Source: Mesorhizobium sp. LSJC280B00 | GTDB taxonomy: Bacteria; Pseudomonadota; Alphaproteobacteria; Rhizobiales; Rhizobiaceae | NCBI RefSeq assembly: GCF_000502835.1 | Contig: NZ_AYVL01000020.1 | Location: 1-60,221, forward strand | Length of the DNA: 60,221 nt | Reading direction: 5' to 3' | Shown: in pieces, positions 1 through 7,943 of the stretch | How the letters are laid out: every line of letters starts with the position of its first letter | How positions within the stretch are numbered: position 1 is the stretch's first letter | Position numbers and translations under genes: made by a program | The notes under the pieces: model-generated | The model's database searches: none | Told to the model about the DNA's origin: nothing | Seen by the model: the letters and a program-made list of their open reading frames with translations, nothing else

Positions 1-302
1 GTGACAGGCACCACGCAGCGGTTCTCGATGCCGAGATATTGCTGCCAATGGCCATATTGCGGATTGCGGATATTGGTGGTGCCGTAGTCGGCCTTGCCCT
101 TGACCCGCTCCAGTGGCGTCGGCATGCCCCACAGCAGATTGGCCAATTCGCGTTCGCCGTCCGGCGCGTTGCGCACCACCGGGCCGGGCTGGTTGGGATA
201 GATGTCGATGGAGGGTTCGAGATTGCCGAGGATGTCGCGCAAGGCGCGGGTCCACTGGCGGATGGCCTCCTGGCTGGTCGTGATGTTGTAGAGATTGCAC
301 AT
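1..302 (-). CDS. SOS response-associated peptidase (SRAP/YedK family), 3' part cut by window edge
   Basis: The minus strand from the ATG at 302 reads MCNLYNITTS and continues open to base 1, so about 100 N-terminal residues are visible and the rest lies outside the window. The invariant Cys2 after Met1 is present; in this family it becomes the catalytic N-terminal residue that forms a thiazolidine crosslink with abasic sites in single-stranded DNA. Family blocks seen are YPNQPGPVVRN, LLWGMPTP and DYGTTNIRN followed by NRCVVPV. The role is shielding of abasic sites at replication forks. The family match is firm; the C-terminal catalytic His and Glu cannot be checked here. Confidence 0.9.
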   Translation of the reverse strand, partial: MCNLYNITTSQEAIRQWTRALRDILGNLEPSIDIYPNQPGPVVRNAPDGERELANLLWGMPTPLERVKGKADYGTTNIRNPQYGHWQQYLGIENRCVVPV

Positions 303-549
303 GGCTTGGAATGTGCCCCAATCGCTGCCGTGTCGCAATGTCAACAGGGCAATAGGCACGGCCTCCATTCCCCTGAAATGGACTAGCAGAAGTTTAGCAA
401 GGCCTGCTTTGGCAAAGCTCACACTCGCTCCGGGCAACTACCGTATGTGCAAGGTCGGCTGCTGCGAATCGACAAACACACCCTGGACGAGCTGAACCCG
501 CTCCGCTGGTTCAGCGCGCAGATGGGTGCGCTTGCGAGGCGCGGCACAG

Positions 550-580
550 AATTATCGCGCATTACAGATGCGCGATAATT
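550..580. promoter_or_regulatory. Perfect 13-bp inverted repeat, copy 1 of a twin operator-like site
   Basis: The arms AATTATCGCGCAT (550-562) and ATGCGCGATAATT (568-580) are perfectly complementary around TACAG. The core TCGCGCAT-N5-ATGCGCGA recurs at 609-629. The symmetry and the repetition suggest a dimeric regulator's operator; no T-run follows, so a terminator is unlikely. Confidence 0.6.
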
Positions 581-608
581 CAGGCCTGCGGTCAGATGTC
601 AGGGAATT

Positions 609-629
609 TCGCGCATCTTAGATGCGCGA
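609..629. promoter_or_regulatory. Perfect 10-bp inverted repeat, copy 2 of the twin operator-like site
   Basis: The arms TCGCGCATCT (609-618) and AGATGCGCGA (620-629) flank a single T. The core matches copy 1 (TCGCGCAT-N5-ATGCGCGA) and lies 54 bases downstream of it, centre to centre, about 200 bases before the MNT gene. Confidence 0.6.
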
Positions 630-819
630 TATTCTTGCGTAGGGATCAAGCCCGGCTTTCGCCGTCGCTCGAGACGATCAACATCGCTCGGATACATTCG
701 TGACAGCGGCGCAGCAACCGCCAAGACTCAGATAACAGGACAGTTGTTTAGAAAACAAAACATCGGATTTGATATCCGGCAATCGATGCTAGGCTGCGAG
801 AGCAGAAGGAACTTGCGCG

Positions 820-1482
820 ATGGCACGCTCGACCGCTCAAAGCGCTTTGCGCTATCCACTCACCATTATGCTCGGCACCGAAGCAAGCGTGAGATTGCTC
901 CGGGAATTATCCCGGCACGGCGGCTTGCTTTCTTCGCCATTGCTCGCGGCTCGTAGTGGGCTTGCGAGGGCAAGCGTGTGGTCTGCTCTCGCAACCTTGG
1001 AGGGGATTGGCATTGTATCTTCAGAGGGAACCGGCAGGGCTCGTCTTTATCGGTTGAATGATCGCCATCCACTGGCGACATCACTGGAAGCCCTCTTTGA
1101 GCAGGAGGCGCTTCGGTATTCCAACATTCGCGCTGTAGTCACTGAGGCGGTCTCCGCAGTTCGGCCGAACGTACTCGCGGCCTGGATTTACGGCAGCGTG
1201 GCGAGGGGCGAGGACCGTCCAGACAGCGATCTCGACATCGCAGTGGTTACGCCATCCGAAAAGCTAGAAAGCGCGCTCCAAGAGATCCGTGAGGCACTGG
1301 TGACCCACGGTGAAGAGCTTGGCTTCAATCCCTCGGTCGTGGGACTCACTCCGCAGGATGTGGCGAGGCTGTCGAGCACGGGAGACCCTTGGTGGGGCGG
1401 GGTCGAAGCTAATGCCCTGCTCGTCTTGGGTCCACGCCCGGACGAACTCGCAACAAAAACTCGCCAGAAGGCGTTGGCATGA
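820..1482 (+). CDS. Winged-helix/minimal nucleotidyltransferase (MNT) fusion protein, probable antitoxin
   Basis: This 220-residue protein has two parts. Residues about 17-80 look like a winged helix-turn-helix (LLAARSGLARASVWSALATL). Residues about 115-145 carry the polymerase-beta-type nucleotidyltransferase motif, GSVARG at 125-130 with DSDLD at 135-139 giving the two metal-binding aspartates. In MNT-HEPN modules the MNT protein neutralises the HEPN toxin by nucleotidylation; a fused HTH could add autoregulation, perhaps through the palindromes at 550-629. AGAAGGA lies about 8 bases before the ATG. The HEPN-like frame follows directly. The fold assignment is good; the antitoxin role is inferred from the neighbour. 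Confidence 0.75.
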   Translation: MARSTAQSALRYPLTIMLGTEASVRLLRELSRHGGLLSSPLLAARSGLARASVWSALATLEGIGIVSSEGTGRARLYRLNDRHPLATSLEALFEQEALRYSNIRAVVTEAVSAVRPNVLAAWIYGSVARGEDRPDSDLDIAVVTPSEKLESALQEIREALVTHGEELGFNPSVVGLTPQDVARLSSTGDPWWGGVEANALLVLGPRPDELATKTRQKALA

Positions 1483-1531
1483 CCAGAAGAGGTGCGACGA
1501 AAGCAGTCGAGACAGGCTTTGGCGCGGGCAA

Positions 1532-1894
1532 TTGCGCATCGCCCGCTCATATTTGAAGGCTGCCCGTTTGGAGGTGGCAATGTCTGAAACGGGTGACATC
1601 GGAAATCCGGCTATGTCGCAGATCGTGAATGCGGCAATAGCATACGCCGATGCGCTCACTGGCCGATTTGCAGGAAAGATCAACCGCGCGGATCATGCGG
1701 GCGTGGTGAAAACCATGCGCGATGCGCTTGGAAATCGCCTTCCTGCAGCGCAGGCCAGCAGGTTGCGGAGCATCCTCGATGAGAAGGACGAAGCTCAATA
1801 CGGAATCAGGGCAAAATCACTACCCGAAGCCGAGAGCTTGCTCGACAAGTTGGAAAAGTTCGCGGAGTGGGCGGAAAAAGAACTGGAAGTCTGA
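1532..1894 (+). CDS. HEPN-like protein, partner of the MNT gene (start uncertain)
   Basis: The frame encodes a helical protein with a segment LRIARSYLKAARLEVA followed by MSQIVNAAIAYADAL, a layout seen in HEPN-type partners of MNT proteins. The start is unclear. A TTG at 1532 keeps the first helix. An ATG at 1580 has an excellent GGAGGT five bases upstream but would drop that helix, leaving 104 residues. Protein-like sequence continues upstream of 1532 without a start codon, so the 5' end may have a frameshift; the ATG at 1479 overlapping the MNT stop is in the wrong frame. The canonical HEPN R-x4-6-H RNase motif is not evident, so toxicity is doubtful. Confidence 0.5.
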   Translation: MRIARSYLKAARLEVAMSETGDIGNPAMSQIVNAAIAYADALTGRFAGKINRADHAGVVKTMRDALGNRLPAAQASRLRSILDEKDEAQYGIRAKSLPEAESLLDKLEKFAEWAEKELEV

Positions 1895-1913
1895 TCAGCA
1901 ATGCAGGCGGCAT

Positions 1914-2202
1914 GTCGCTTATGGCGACCTGAATGTTACTTCAGCAGTTTGATCAGCACTGTGAAAGCCGCGTCGATGTCGGCGCGAACCGCGGCCCGGA
2001 CAGCTTCCGCATTACGGTCTCGCAGCGCTGCAAACAGTGCTGATGGTGCTGGTTGGCGGTCGAATAGTTTCCAGAATCGTGCAGCATGTTGAAATAGGGG
2101 CTGATCTGCAGCCACAGGTTCTCGATGATGTTGAGCATGTTTTCCGAGCCCGCGGCCCGGTAGATGGAGAAATGAAAGGCGTAGTTAGCCCTGAGGTAGG
2201 AT
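1914..2202 (-). pseudogene. Truncated duplicate of the 3' half of the GntR/FCD regulator gene at 5822-6502
   Basis: These 289 bases align closely and almost gap-free with 5808-6091, the FCD-domain half of the intact regulator. The minus strand still reads NYAFHFSIYRAAGSENMLNI and then HHQ. A single-base deletion near 2035 shifts the frame (the intact gene reads HHQEMFAALRDRN), and the 5' half with the DNA-binding domain is absent: similarity stops sharply at about 2202. It cannot encode a working regulator. It has the same orientation as the intact gene and is either a relic of a former paralogue or a recombination footprint. Confidence 0.9.
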
Positions 2203-2262
2203 CCGGAGTGGAACAGCGGGTTTTGACGAAGGTTGGGCACCAGCAAAAAACGTAGGTGAAGC

Positions 2263-2424
2263 ATGGCTGCTCATCAGGAAAGCAAGGACCGCACTGAGCG
2301 TACGGCACGGGAGGCAAAAACGGCCAGACTACGGGAACAGCGGCTGAAGACTGGGACTGCTATGCAAGAGCGGAATGATGAGGGCGCAAAACGACCGTCA
2401 ACACAGCGACGCCGCAATCGGTGA
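2263..2424 (+). CDS. Small basic hypothetical protein, 53 aa
   Basis: An ATG at 2263 opens a 53-codon frame ending at TGA 2422-2424. The product (MAAHQESKDRTERTAREA, then REQRLKTG and an RRRNR tail) is rich in Arg, Lys, Glu and Gln, charged and probably helical. GTAGGTG lies upstream as a modest ribosome site. No family is recognised. The start lies about 60 bases beyond the GntR relic. It could be a short DNA-binding or accessory peptide of a lost module. Confidence 0.4.
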   Translation: MAAHQESKDRTERTAREAKTARLREQRLKTGTAMQERNDEGAKRPSTQRRRNR

Positions 2425-2530
2425 CGCCTATCTTGTTGGCAGTTAGGGCCTCGTTAGCTCCCGGGCCTGCTCCGGGGACAAGGCCGAATGGGTCAAGCCC
2501 GACCTTGTCGGTCGGGTGAAATTTTGCTGC

Positions 2531-2746
2531 TCAATTTCCTCGATGAGACCTGACTGCCTTCAGCAGTTCGCGCTCATCAGTGTGAGCATTTCGAAAAGTC
2601 GCCACTACCGTTTCCGCCAGGATTTTGCCCTGTTGGCTTAAAGGGTCGAGGTCTTCGTCTGCGCAAATCCGATCGAAAACGCGCTGGCAAATAGCCAAAT
2701 CATGAGGACTAAGGCAGGTGCGATTGGTACGCTGGCGCTGCGGCAT
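2531..2746 (-). CDS. Small hypothetical protein, 71 aa
   Basis: From the ATG at 2746 the minus strand encodes MPQRQRTNRTCLSPHDLAIC and continues for 71 residues to the stop at 2531. The composition is balanced, with a likely helical core (QRVFDRICADEDLDPLSQQG, KILAETVVATFRN). I believe similar short proteins occur in rhizobia, but I cannot name a domain. An upstream in-frame ATG at 2833 would add 29 residues of low-quality sequence, so the shorter start is preferred. Confidence 0.55.
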   Translation of the reverse strand: MPQRQRTNRTCLSPHDLAICQRVFDRICADEDLDPLSQQGKILAETVVATFRNAHTDERELLKAVRSHRGN

Positions 2747-3129
2747 GTGCGAACCCTCAGGCCCGCTGCCCGTGCAGAGCAGCGGGCCTTTACAGCCAGA
2801 CTGGAGAACGGAGGAGAGTTCAGTCTCGCGCAAAAAAACGTTTGATGTAGAGTGCTTGTTCCCGGCTAACGAAGTTGGTAATTTTCATACAGTGCGCCAC
2901 CTGGGGCCGATTGCCTTCCCGCAAGCAGTTAGCCGTTCAACTGTTTCAATGATAGCCTTGGCAAGCGCCTCACCCTCATGCATGGGCTCTTGGCCATAAG
3001 AGCAGGAAGACAGCCTCCTCGATCGGCAGCACGCCGGCCGGCAGGTCTCCTCGATGCCACGCGCACCAGAGCAAGGACGGCCAGGCCTTGCGGACTTGTC
3101 TTCGGCATCGATGGTTTGATCTGCGTTCG
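2747..3129. other. Intergenic stretch without a recognisable gene
   Basis: A 383-base gap between two minus-strand small genes. The only open frames are short and uncharacteristic, for example a 32-codon minus-strand frame from about 2985. No RNA gene or convincing repeat is seen. Confidence 0.5.
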
Positions 3130-3447
3130 CTAATCCGCCTCATCTGTGAGCGACATCTTTTTGCGGCGGACAGGCGTCCAGTCGGTGATCGTATCGGCAT
3201 CCACGGTGATTAGCCCGCCAGCTTTCACGGTCACCCTTCGATTTTCCTCGTCGACCCGCGTGACCTCGCCAGTGAGCTGGAGCTCGTCACCTGGTTTGGA
3301 CTTTTTAGGAGCAGGGATCGAATGCGGAAAACCATAGGAGGGGATGCTGACGCTAGCTCTTCCGTCGTCCAGGAGCTTCAGCACCGTCACGGTGATCGCC
3401 ACCTCATCGCCGATATTGATGTCCGCAATTTCCCAAGCCATGCCCAT
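3130..3447 (-). CDS. Hypothetical beta-rich protein, about 105 aa
   Basis: The preferred start is the ATG at 3447 (MGMAWEIADINIGDEVAI); an ATG six bases further in (3441) is equally possible, and the frame extends upstream to 3504. The sequence alternates short strands (VAITVTVLKLL, ASVSIPSYGF, ELQLTGEVTRVDEENRRVTV, GLITVDADTITDW), which suggests a small beta-barrel with an OB-like or SH3-like look. The tail is RRKKMSLTDEAD. No enzyme motif or membrane segment is seen. The function is unknown. Confidence 0.6.
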   Translation of the reverse strand: MGMAWEIADINIGDEVAITVTVLKLLDDGRASVSIPSYGFPHSIPAPKKSKPGDELQLTGEVTRVDEENRRVTVKAGGLITVDADTITDWTPVRRKKMSLTDEAD

Positions 3448-3889
3448 GATTCTGGAGCGGCTTTGACGGTAGTCAAGGGGTTGGTAATATGCGGAAAATG
3501 CCAACGCCGCCAGCGTGCACCTTGTTTTGGAACCGATTCGAACCAGCGATATTGATTCAAATCGTAGTGTCTGGAGTGCGGGCGCATGCTTCCGTCACAA
3601 CGCATTTCGGGTAGGCTTGCAACCAAGGTCGCTTCTGGCGTGAACCGCCGTGCGGCAGTTAAACTGTTCGAGTTGAAAACGGCCGGAGCCCGATTGCTCA
3701 GCCGCTCAGCAACACGGTTGTCGCGCAGGATCACCGAAGCAGAGGAACGCTGGCCCTCTGTGTTTGCTTTGCGGAGAGCCTGCTTCGCGACGCACAAACT
3801 TTTCTGATGCAGTGCGGTTTTGGCCTTCGCACCTGCACAGAACTATGCAAAACCGTCACCGCTGGAACTTGACCCAAGGGAATGTGCCG
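3448..3889. other. Intergenic region upstream of panB
   Basis: A 442-base stretch between a minus-strand hypothetical gene and panB. Open frames on both strands have arginine- and serine-rich shadow-like products. The panBC promoter must lie here or just upstream of 3876, but no clear -35/-10 pair stands out. Confidence 0.4.
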
Positions 3890-4726
3890 ATGAGTGTGGC
3901 TGTCGAAACAAAGGCGCTGACGCCGCCGGACATTGCGGCCCGAAAGCACAAGAAGCCGATTGTCTGCTTAACAGCGTATACAACGCCCGTTGCGCGCCTC
4001 GCCGATAGGCACTGCGACGTGGTCCTGGTCGGCGACAGCGTCGGCATGGTGCTTCATGGCCTGACGTCAACCCTCGGGGTTACGCTGGAGATGATGATCA
4101 TGCACGGCAAGGCCGTCCGCCGCGGTCTTGAACGGGCGCTGATGGTCGTCGACATGCCCTTCGGCTCGTATGAGGAGGGCTGCGAACAGGCCTTTCGCAA
4201 CGCCGCCCGGCTGATGGCGGAGACCGGATGCGCCGCGGTCAAGCTGGAGGGCGGCGAGAGCATGGCTGACACGATCCGCTTTCTCATTGCCCGCGGCATC
4301 CCCGTCATGAGCCATGTCGGGCTGACACCGCAAGCGATCAATGTGCTTGGCGGCTACAAGGTCCAGGGCAGGGGCAGAGACGGCGACAGGATTTTGCGGG
4401 ACGCTGTTGCTGTTGCCGAATCCGGCTCATTCTCTGTTGTGCTGGAAAAGGTGGCCGAGCCGCTCGCACGAAGAATAACCGAGGAGGTTACGATTCCAAC
4501 CATCGGGATCGGCGCCTCCGCCGCCTGCGACGGCCAGGTTCTGGTCGTCGACGATATTCTGGGCATGTTCACCGGTTTTCGTCCGAAATTCGTCAAGCGC
4601 TATGCCGAACTGGGCTCAGAGGCCGAAGCCGCCATTGCGGCTTACGCGGCTGATGTGCGGGAAGGGCGCTTTCCGGTGGCCGAACATCTCTTCGCCGACG
4701 CACCGCAAGCCGGAGAAGCCGCGTGA
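3890..4726 (+). CDS. panB: 3-methyl-2-oxobutanoate hydroxymethyltransferase
   Basis: PanB transfers a hydroxymethyl group from 5,10-methylenetetrahydrofolate to alpha-ketoisovalerate, giving ketopantoate, the first committed step of pantothenate synthesis in the cytoplasm. The 278-residue product has the family blocks VCLTAYTTPVARLAD, VLVGDSVGMVLHG (metal-binding Asp), VKLEGG and MSHVGLTPQ, then IPTIGIGAS. The start at 3890 gives the usual family length, with AAGGGA eight bases upstream; the frame extends upstream to 3764 but that part is not PanB-like. The stop overlaps the GTG start of panC by four bases, so the two are translationally coupled. Confidence 0.95.
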   Translation: MSVAVETKALTPPDIAARKHKKPIVCLTAYTTPVARLADRHCDVVLVGDSVGMVLHGLTSTLGVTLEMMIMHGKAVRRGLERALMVVDMPFGSYEEGCEQAFRNAARLMAETGCAAVKLEGGESMADTIRFLIARGIPVMSHVGLTPQAINVLGGYKVQGRGRDGDRILRDAVAVAESGSFSVVLEKVAEPLARRITEEVTIPTIGIGASAACDGQVLVVDDILGMFTGFRPKFVKRYAELGSEAEAAIAAYAADVREGRFPVAEHLFADAPQAGEAA

Positions 4727-5682
4727 GCACGCCGATCGTCCGCACCATTGCCGAGCTTCGTACCGCTGTGGCGGGATGGCGCCGTTCCGGTGTCAATATC
4801 GCCGTGGTGCCTACGATGGGAGCCTTGCATGAAGGGCATTTGAGTCTCGTGCGTTCTGCGCTTCAAAAGGCCGATCGCGTGATCGTGACGCTGTTCGTCA
4901 ATCCCAAGCAGTTCAACAGTGCGGCGGATCTTGCCGCCTATCCCCGCACGGAAGACGAAGACGCTGCAAAGCTCACGCGGCTGGGCGCCCACCTGCTTTA
5001 TGTTCCGGATGCGACTGAGATGTATCCTGACGGCTTCGCCACGACCGTGTCCGTGTCCGGCATCAGTGAAAGCCTGTGCGGTGCGTTCCGGCCCGGCCAT
5101 TTCGATGGGGTGGCGACCGTCGTTGCAAAACTCTTCCTGCAGACCGGCGCTGATTTCGCCTTTTTCGGAGAGAAGGACTTCCAGCAGCTTCAACTTATCG
5201 GGCGCATGGTCCGGGACCTGGATATTCCGATCACCGTCGTCCCCTGTCCGACAGTCCGGGAAGCCGATGGTCTCGCTTTGTCATCGCGCAATGTCCGGCT
5301 CTCGCCGGCAGAGCGCGCCGTCGCCCCAAGGCTAGCATCGGTCCTACTCGATACGGCGTCGGGGCTCTCGAACGGCTCTCCCGTCCTGCCAACGCTTGCC
5401 GAAGCGCGCGCAGCGATCCTGTCCGCGGGCTATCGCGAGGTCGAGTACCTGGAACTCCGTGGCGAGGCAGATCTGCAACCGATAGCGAGCCTGGATCGGC
5501 CGGCACGCCTGTTTGCAGCGGCCTGGCTCGGCGAGACGCGGCTCATTGATAACGTCAGAACACTGCCGTCTCCCGTTCTTGTTGACAAGCCGCTCGGGCA
5601 TGCCTTCACCCGTGCCGATGGTCACACCGCAACGCCAGCGATTAAGGATGAGCTTGTAGGCTCTGGCAAGCGCTACCCCTGA
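4723..5682 (+). CDS. panC: Pantoate--beta-alanine ligase
   Basis: PanC condenses pantoate with beta-alanine using ATP through a pantoyl-adenylate. The 319-residue product starts with GTG inside the panB stop (GTGA). It has the nucleotidyltransferase-type motif PTMGALHEGHLSLV with its HxGH, the FFGEKDFQQL block, and LSSRNVRLSP. It is about 35 residues longer than typical PanC: the C-terminus carries an extra tail (LVDKPLGHAFTRADGH and onward). panE and panD are not in the window, so ketopantoate reduction and beta-alanine supply are encoded elsewhere. Confidence 0.95.
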   Translation: MSTPIVRTIAELRTAVAGWRRSGVNIAVVPTMGALHEGHLSLVRSALQKADRVIVTLFVNPKQFNSAADLAAYPRTEDEDAAKLTRLGAHLLYVPDATEMYPDGFATTVSVSGISESLCGAFRPGHFDGVATVVAKLFLQTGADFAFFGEKDFQQLQLIGRMVRDLDIPITVVPCPTVREADGLALSSRNVRLSPAERAVAPRLASVLLDTASGLSNGSPVLPTLAEARAAILSAGYREVEYLELRGEADLQPIASLDRPARLFAAAWLGETRLIDNVRTLPSPVLVDKPLGHAFTRADGHTATPAIKDELVGSGKRYP

Positions 5683-5821
5683 CCAACTCGGCCCTGTGAG
5701 CGCTGGATCGTCCCTCTGGATGAATCACCGCAGCAGGGCGCTGGAAATGTCCGCTGATGCTCGGCGGTTCGGTTGGTGGTGAGCATCGCCGTCCTGCCAT
5801 GTCGGGCTTGGCGACCTGCGA

Positions 5822-6502
5822 CTATTTCAGCAGTTTTATCAGGACAGTGAAAGCCGCGTCGATGTCAGCGCGAACCGCAGCCCGGACCGCCTCCGCGTTG
5901 CGGTCTCGCAGCGCTGCAAACATCTCCTGATGGTGCTGGTTGGCGGTCGAATAGTTTCCGGAATCGTGCAGCATGTTGAAATAGGGACTGATCTGCAGCC
6001 ACAGGTTCTCGATGATGTTGAGCATGTTTTCCGAGCCAGCGGCTCGATAGATGGAGAAATGGAAGGCGTAGTTGGCCCTGAGGTAGGATTTGACGTCGCC
6101 GGCGGCATTGGCCTGTTCGAGTGCGTCCAGATGCTGGCGCAGCAGCGCCACGCTGGCATCGTCCATTCGCTCGGCCGCCCATGCGGCGGCGATCGCCTCG
6201 ATCTCAAACCTGACGTTCCTGAGATCGATGAGTCGCGCGCGGCTTAATGCCGGGATACCGATTGAACGGCCCGAAACCACCATCAAGGCGTTGGCGGCGC
6301 TCAGACGCCGCAGCGCCTCGCGAACCGGCATCGGGCTGACGCCGAAAGCGTCGGCAAGGCTCTGCACCGTCACCATTTCACCTGGAACGATACTGCCATC
6401 GAGGATCAACTCGGTAACGTGCCGGTAGACCCTGTCCTGCAGGGTTTCCCTGGAAAGCGGCGTGATCTCGACGCCCGGCTTCCTGAATGCCGCCCCAGCC
6501 AT
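5822..6502 (-). CDS. GntR-family transcriptional regulator with FCD ligand domain
   Basis: The 226-residue protein has an N-terminal GntR winged helix (about 17-80, including ILDGSIVPGEMVTVQSLADA and VSPMPVREALRRL) and a C-terminal all-helical FCD domain (about 90-220) with FHFSIYRA and HHQEMFAALRDRN, which supply the usual metal-ligand histidines. Such regulators usually repress a neighbouring catabolic operon and release DNA on binding an organic acid or sugar acid. It is divergent from the ABC/SDR/BKACE operon starting at 6745, which is its likely target; TTTGATCAAA at 6645 sits between them. A decayed copy of its 3' half lies at 1914-2202. Confidence 0.9.
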   Translation of the reverse strand: MAGAAFRKPGVEITPLSRETLQDRVYRHVTELILDGSIVPGEMVTVQSLADAFGVSPMPVREALRRLSAANALMVVSGRSIGIPALSRARLIDLRNVRFEIEAIAAAWAAERMDDASVALLRQHLDALEQANAAGDVKSYLRANYAFHFSIYRAAGSENMLNIIENLWLQISPYFNMLHDSGNYSTANQHHQEMFAALRDRNAEAVRAAVRADIDAAFTVLIKLLK

Positions 6503-6644
6503 CTCTGCCTACCTTTCCCCATACGGCGACATACGGCGACGCTCTTGTCCTACCCGGCGCCTGTGCCCGGAATGCAAGGTTCGGATTGCCGCGTCAAGCG
6601 CCGGCGTATCCGGCTTTTTACCTATTAGTATTTCATCATTGATC

Positions 6645-6654
6645 TTTGATCAAA
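6645..6654. promoter_or_regulatory. Palindrome TTTGATCAAA, candidate operator of the divergent GntR regulator
   Basis: This perfect 10-bp palindrome lies in the 242-base divergent promoter region, about 90 bases before the binding-protein start and 143 bases before the regulator start. Position and symmetry fit an FCD-GntR operator; binding is inferred only. Confidence 0.4.
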
Positions 6655-6744
6655 TCATGATACGGTCAGCTGCATCGAATGACAAGGCGGTACGTTTCGT
6701 GCCCCTGGGAGGCATTCGGTCGTCTGAACTGGGAGGAGTTTCGA

Positions 6745-7872
6745 ATGGGTATCGGATCGAAAGCCCGGCGGCTTGCGCTGCTTGCCGGCATGGCTGTTTG
6801 CGCCTTTGGGATGTCGGCGGCCGAAGCGGCCGGAAAGCACAAGATATTTCTCAGCATGAGCTTCATCGGCAATGATTGGCAGGCCGAGGCCGCCAACATG
6901 GTCAAGGCGATGGCGTCGCACAAGAGCATGGCCGACAAGGTCGACCTCCAGGTTCAGGTGGCCGGGCCGAACGCACAGCGCCAGATCCAGCAGATCAACG
7001 CGATGGTGCAGGCAGGTGCCGAAGCCATCGTAATCTTCCCGATCTCGCCGACCGCGCTCAACCAGGTGGTGAAGAACGCCTGCGACAAGGGGGTAAAGGT
7101 GTTTGCCTACGATGCCGAGATCACGGAGCCTTGCGCCTACAACGTCCATATCGACCAGGAAGAGGCTGGCCGGGTGACGGCGGAGTGGCTGGTCAAGAAA
7201 CTTAATGGCAAGGGCAACATCATTGCGGTGACCGGCGTTCCCGGCACCTCGGTCGATGATCTGCGCACCAAGGCCGCGAAGGAGGTGTTTGCCAAGCATC
7301 CCGACATCAAGATCGTTGGGGAGGCTGTCGGCATGTGGAGCCAGGCGGTGGCCCGTACCGAACTTTCCAAGATATTGGCGACGCGCAGCTGGGACGACAT
7401 AAATGGGCTGTGGATGCAGGTAGGCTGCTTCACTGCCAATTCCATGCAGCTCGAGGCCGGCAAGAAGGTCAGCGAACTCCTGCCTTGCGCCGGCGAGGGC
7501 TCCAATGGCGGGCGCATCCAGATGCTGCCGGAGGGCACGGAGGTCGAGGGCGCAACCTCTCCCTATGCGCCGCTCGGCGCGCCGCGCATGTCCTACGCGT
7601 CGCCGCCTTATTCCGGTGCGCTGGCCCTCAAGCTTGCGGTCGAGGCGCTTGACGGCAAGGAGGTTGCCAAGAAGACGATCCTGCCACTGCCGGTCGTCAC
7701 CAACGACACGATAAAGCTTTGTGACGAAGGCACCTGGGCGGAGATGAAGGCTGGCTGTAACGCCTTCAAACCCTCGCTTGTCTCCAACCCCGGCTGGTTC
7801 GCCTCGATCTTCTCCGACCAGACACCTGAAATCGGTCTCGCGGCCGCCCTTGTCGGCCAGCCCGAGGAGTAA
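6745..7872 (+). CDS. Sugar ABC transporter, periplasmic substrate-binding protein
   Basis: The 375-residue protein begins with a Sec signal peptide (RRLALLAGMAVCAFGMSAAEA) and continues as a ribose-binding-protein-like Peripla_BP fold: IFLSMSFIGNDWQAEAANMV, then GAEAIVIFPISPTALNQVV and AYDAEI. Proteins of this type deliver pentoses, hexoses, polyols or related compounds to CUT2 transporters. GGGAGGAG lies about seven bases before the ATG. It is the first gene of the operon with the ATPase and fused permease. A hairpin follows it (7890-7925). The substrate cannot be read from sequence; the downstream enzymes point to a hydroxy acid or sugar acid. Confidence 0.92.
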   Translation: MGIGSKARRLALLAGMAVCAFGMSAAEAAGKHKIFLSMSFIGNDWQAEAANMVKAMASHKSMADKVDLQVQVAGPNAQRQIQQINAMVQAGAEAIVIFPISPTALNQVVKNACDKGVKVFAYDAEITEPCAYNVHIDQEEAGRVTAEWLVKKLNGKGNIIAVTGVPGTSVDDLRTKAAKEVFAKHPDIKIVGEAVGMWSQAVARTELSKILATRSWDDINGLWMQVGCFTANSMQLEAGKKVSELLPCAGEGSNGGRIQMLPEGTEVEGATSPYAPLGAPRMSYASPPYSGALALKLAVEALDGKEVAKKTILPLPVVTNDTIKLCDEGTWAEMKAGCNAFKPSLVSNPGWFASIFSDQTPEIGLAAALVGQPEE

Positions 7873-7889
7873 GGCTCTCCGAAATGGGG

Positions 7890-7925
7890 CATGGGGTGCT
7901 TTCGAGGCACTCCACGCACCCCATG
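7890..7925 (+). promoter_or_regulatory. Intercistronic hairpin after the binding-protein gene
   Basis: The arms CATGGGGTGC (7890-7899) and GCACCCCATG (7916-7925) form a perfect 10-bp stem with a 16-base loop. No T-run follows, so it probably slows 3' decay or partially terminates rather than ending the operon. Such stems are common after binding-protein genes, which need higher expression than the ATPase. Confidence 0.6.
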
Positions 7926-7943
7926 TAGGCCGGGACTGGGATC

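Larger units (their letters stand above)
303..819. other. Intergenic stretch with two palindromes
   Basis: This 517-base stretch lies between the divergent SRAP and MNT genes. Apart from the two large inverted repeats listed separately, I recognise no gene. A plus-strand frame around 440-590 is open for about 45 codons (it contains DELNPLRWFSAQMGALARRG), but I cannot assign it to a family and see no start signal. Confidence 0.5.

Noticed and set aside
2465..2545. Short plus-strand segment GDKAEWVKPDLVGRVKF resembling part of DNA ligase D
   Set aside because: Only about 17 residues match, upstream sequence is frameshifted, and no further ligase motif is present. It is too short to call. The CCCGACC/GGTCGGG stem inside it was also rejected as a terminator because no T-run follows.
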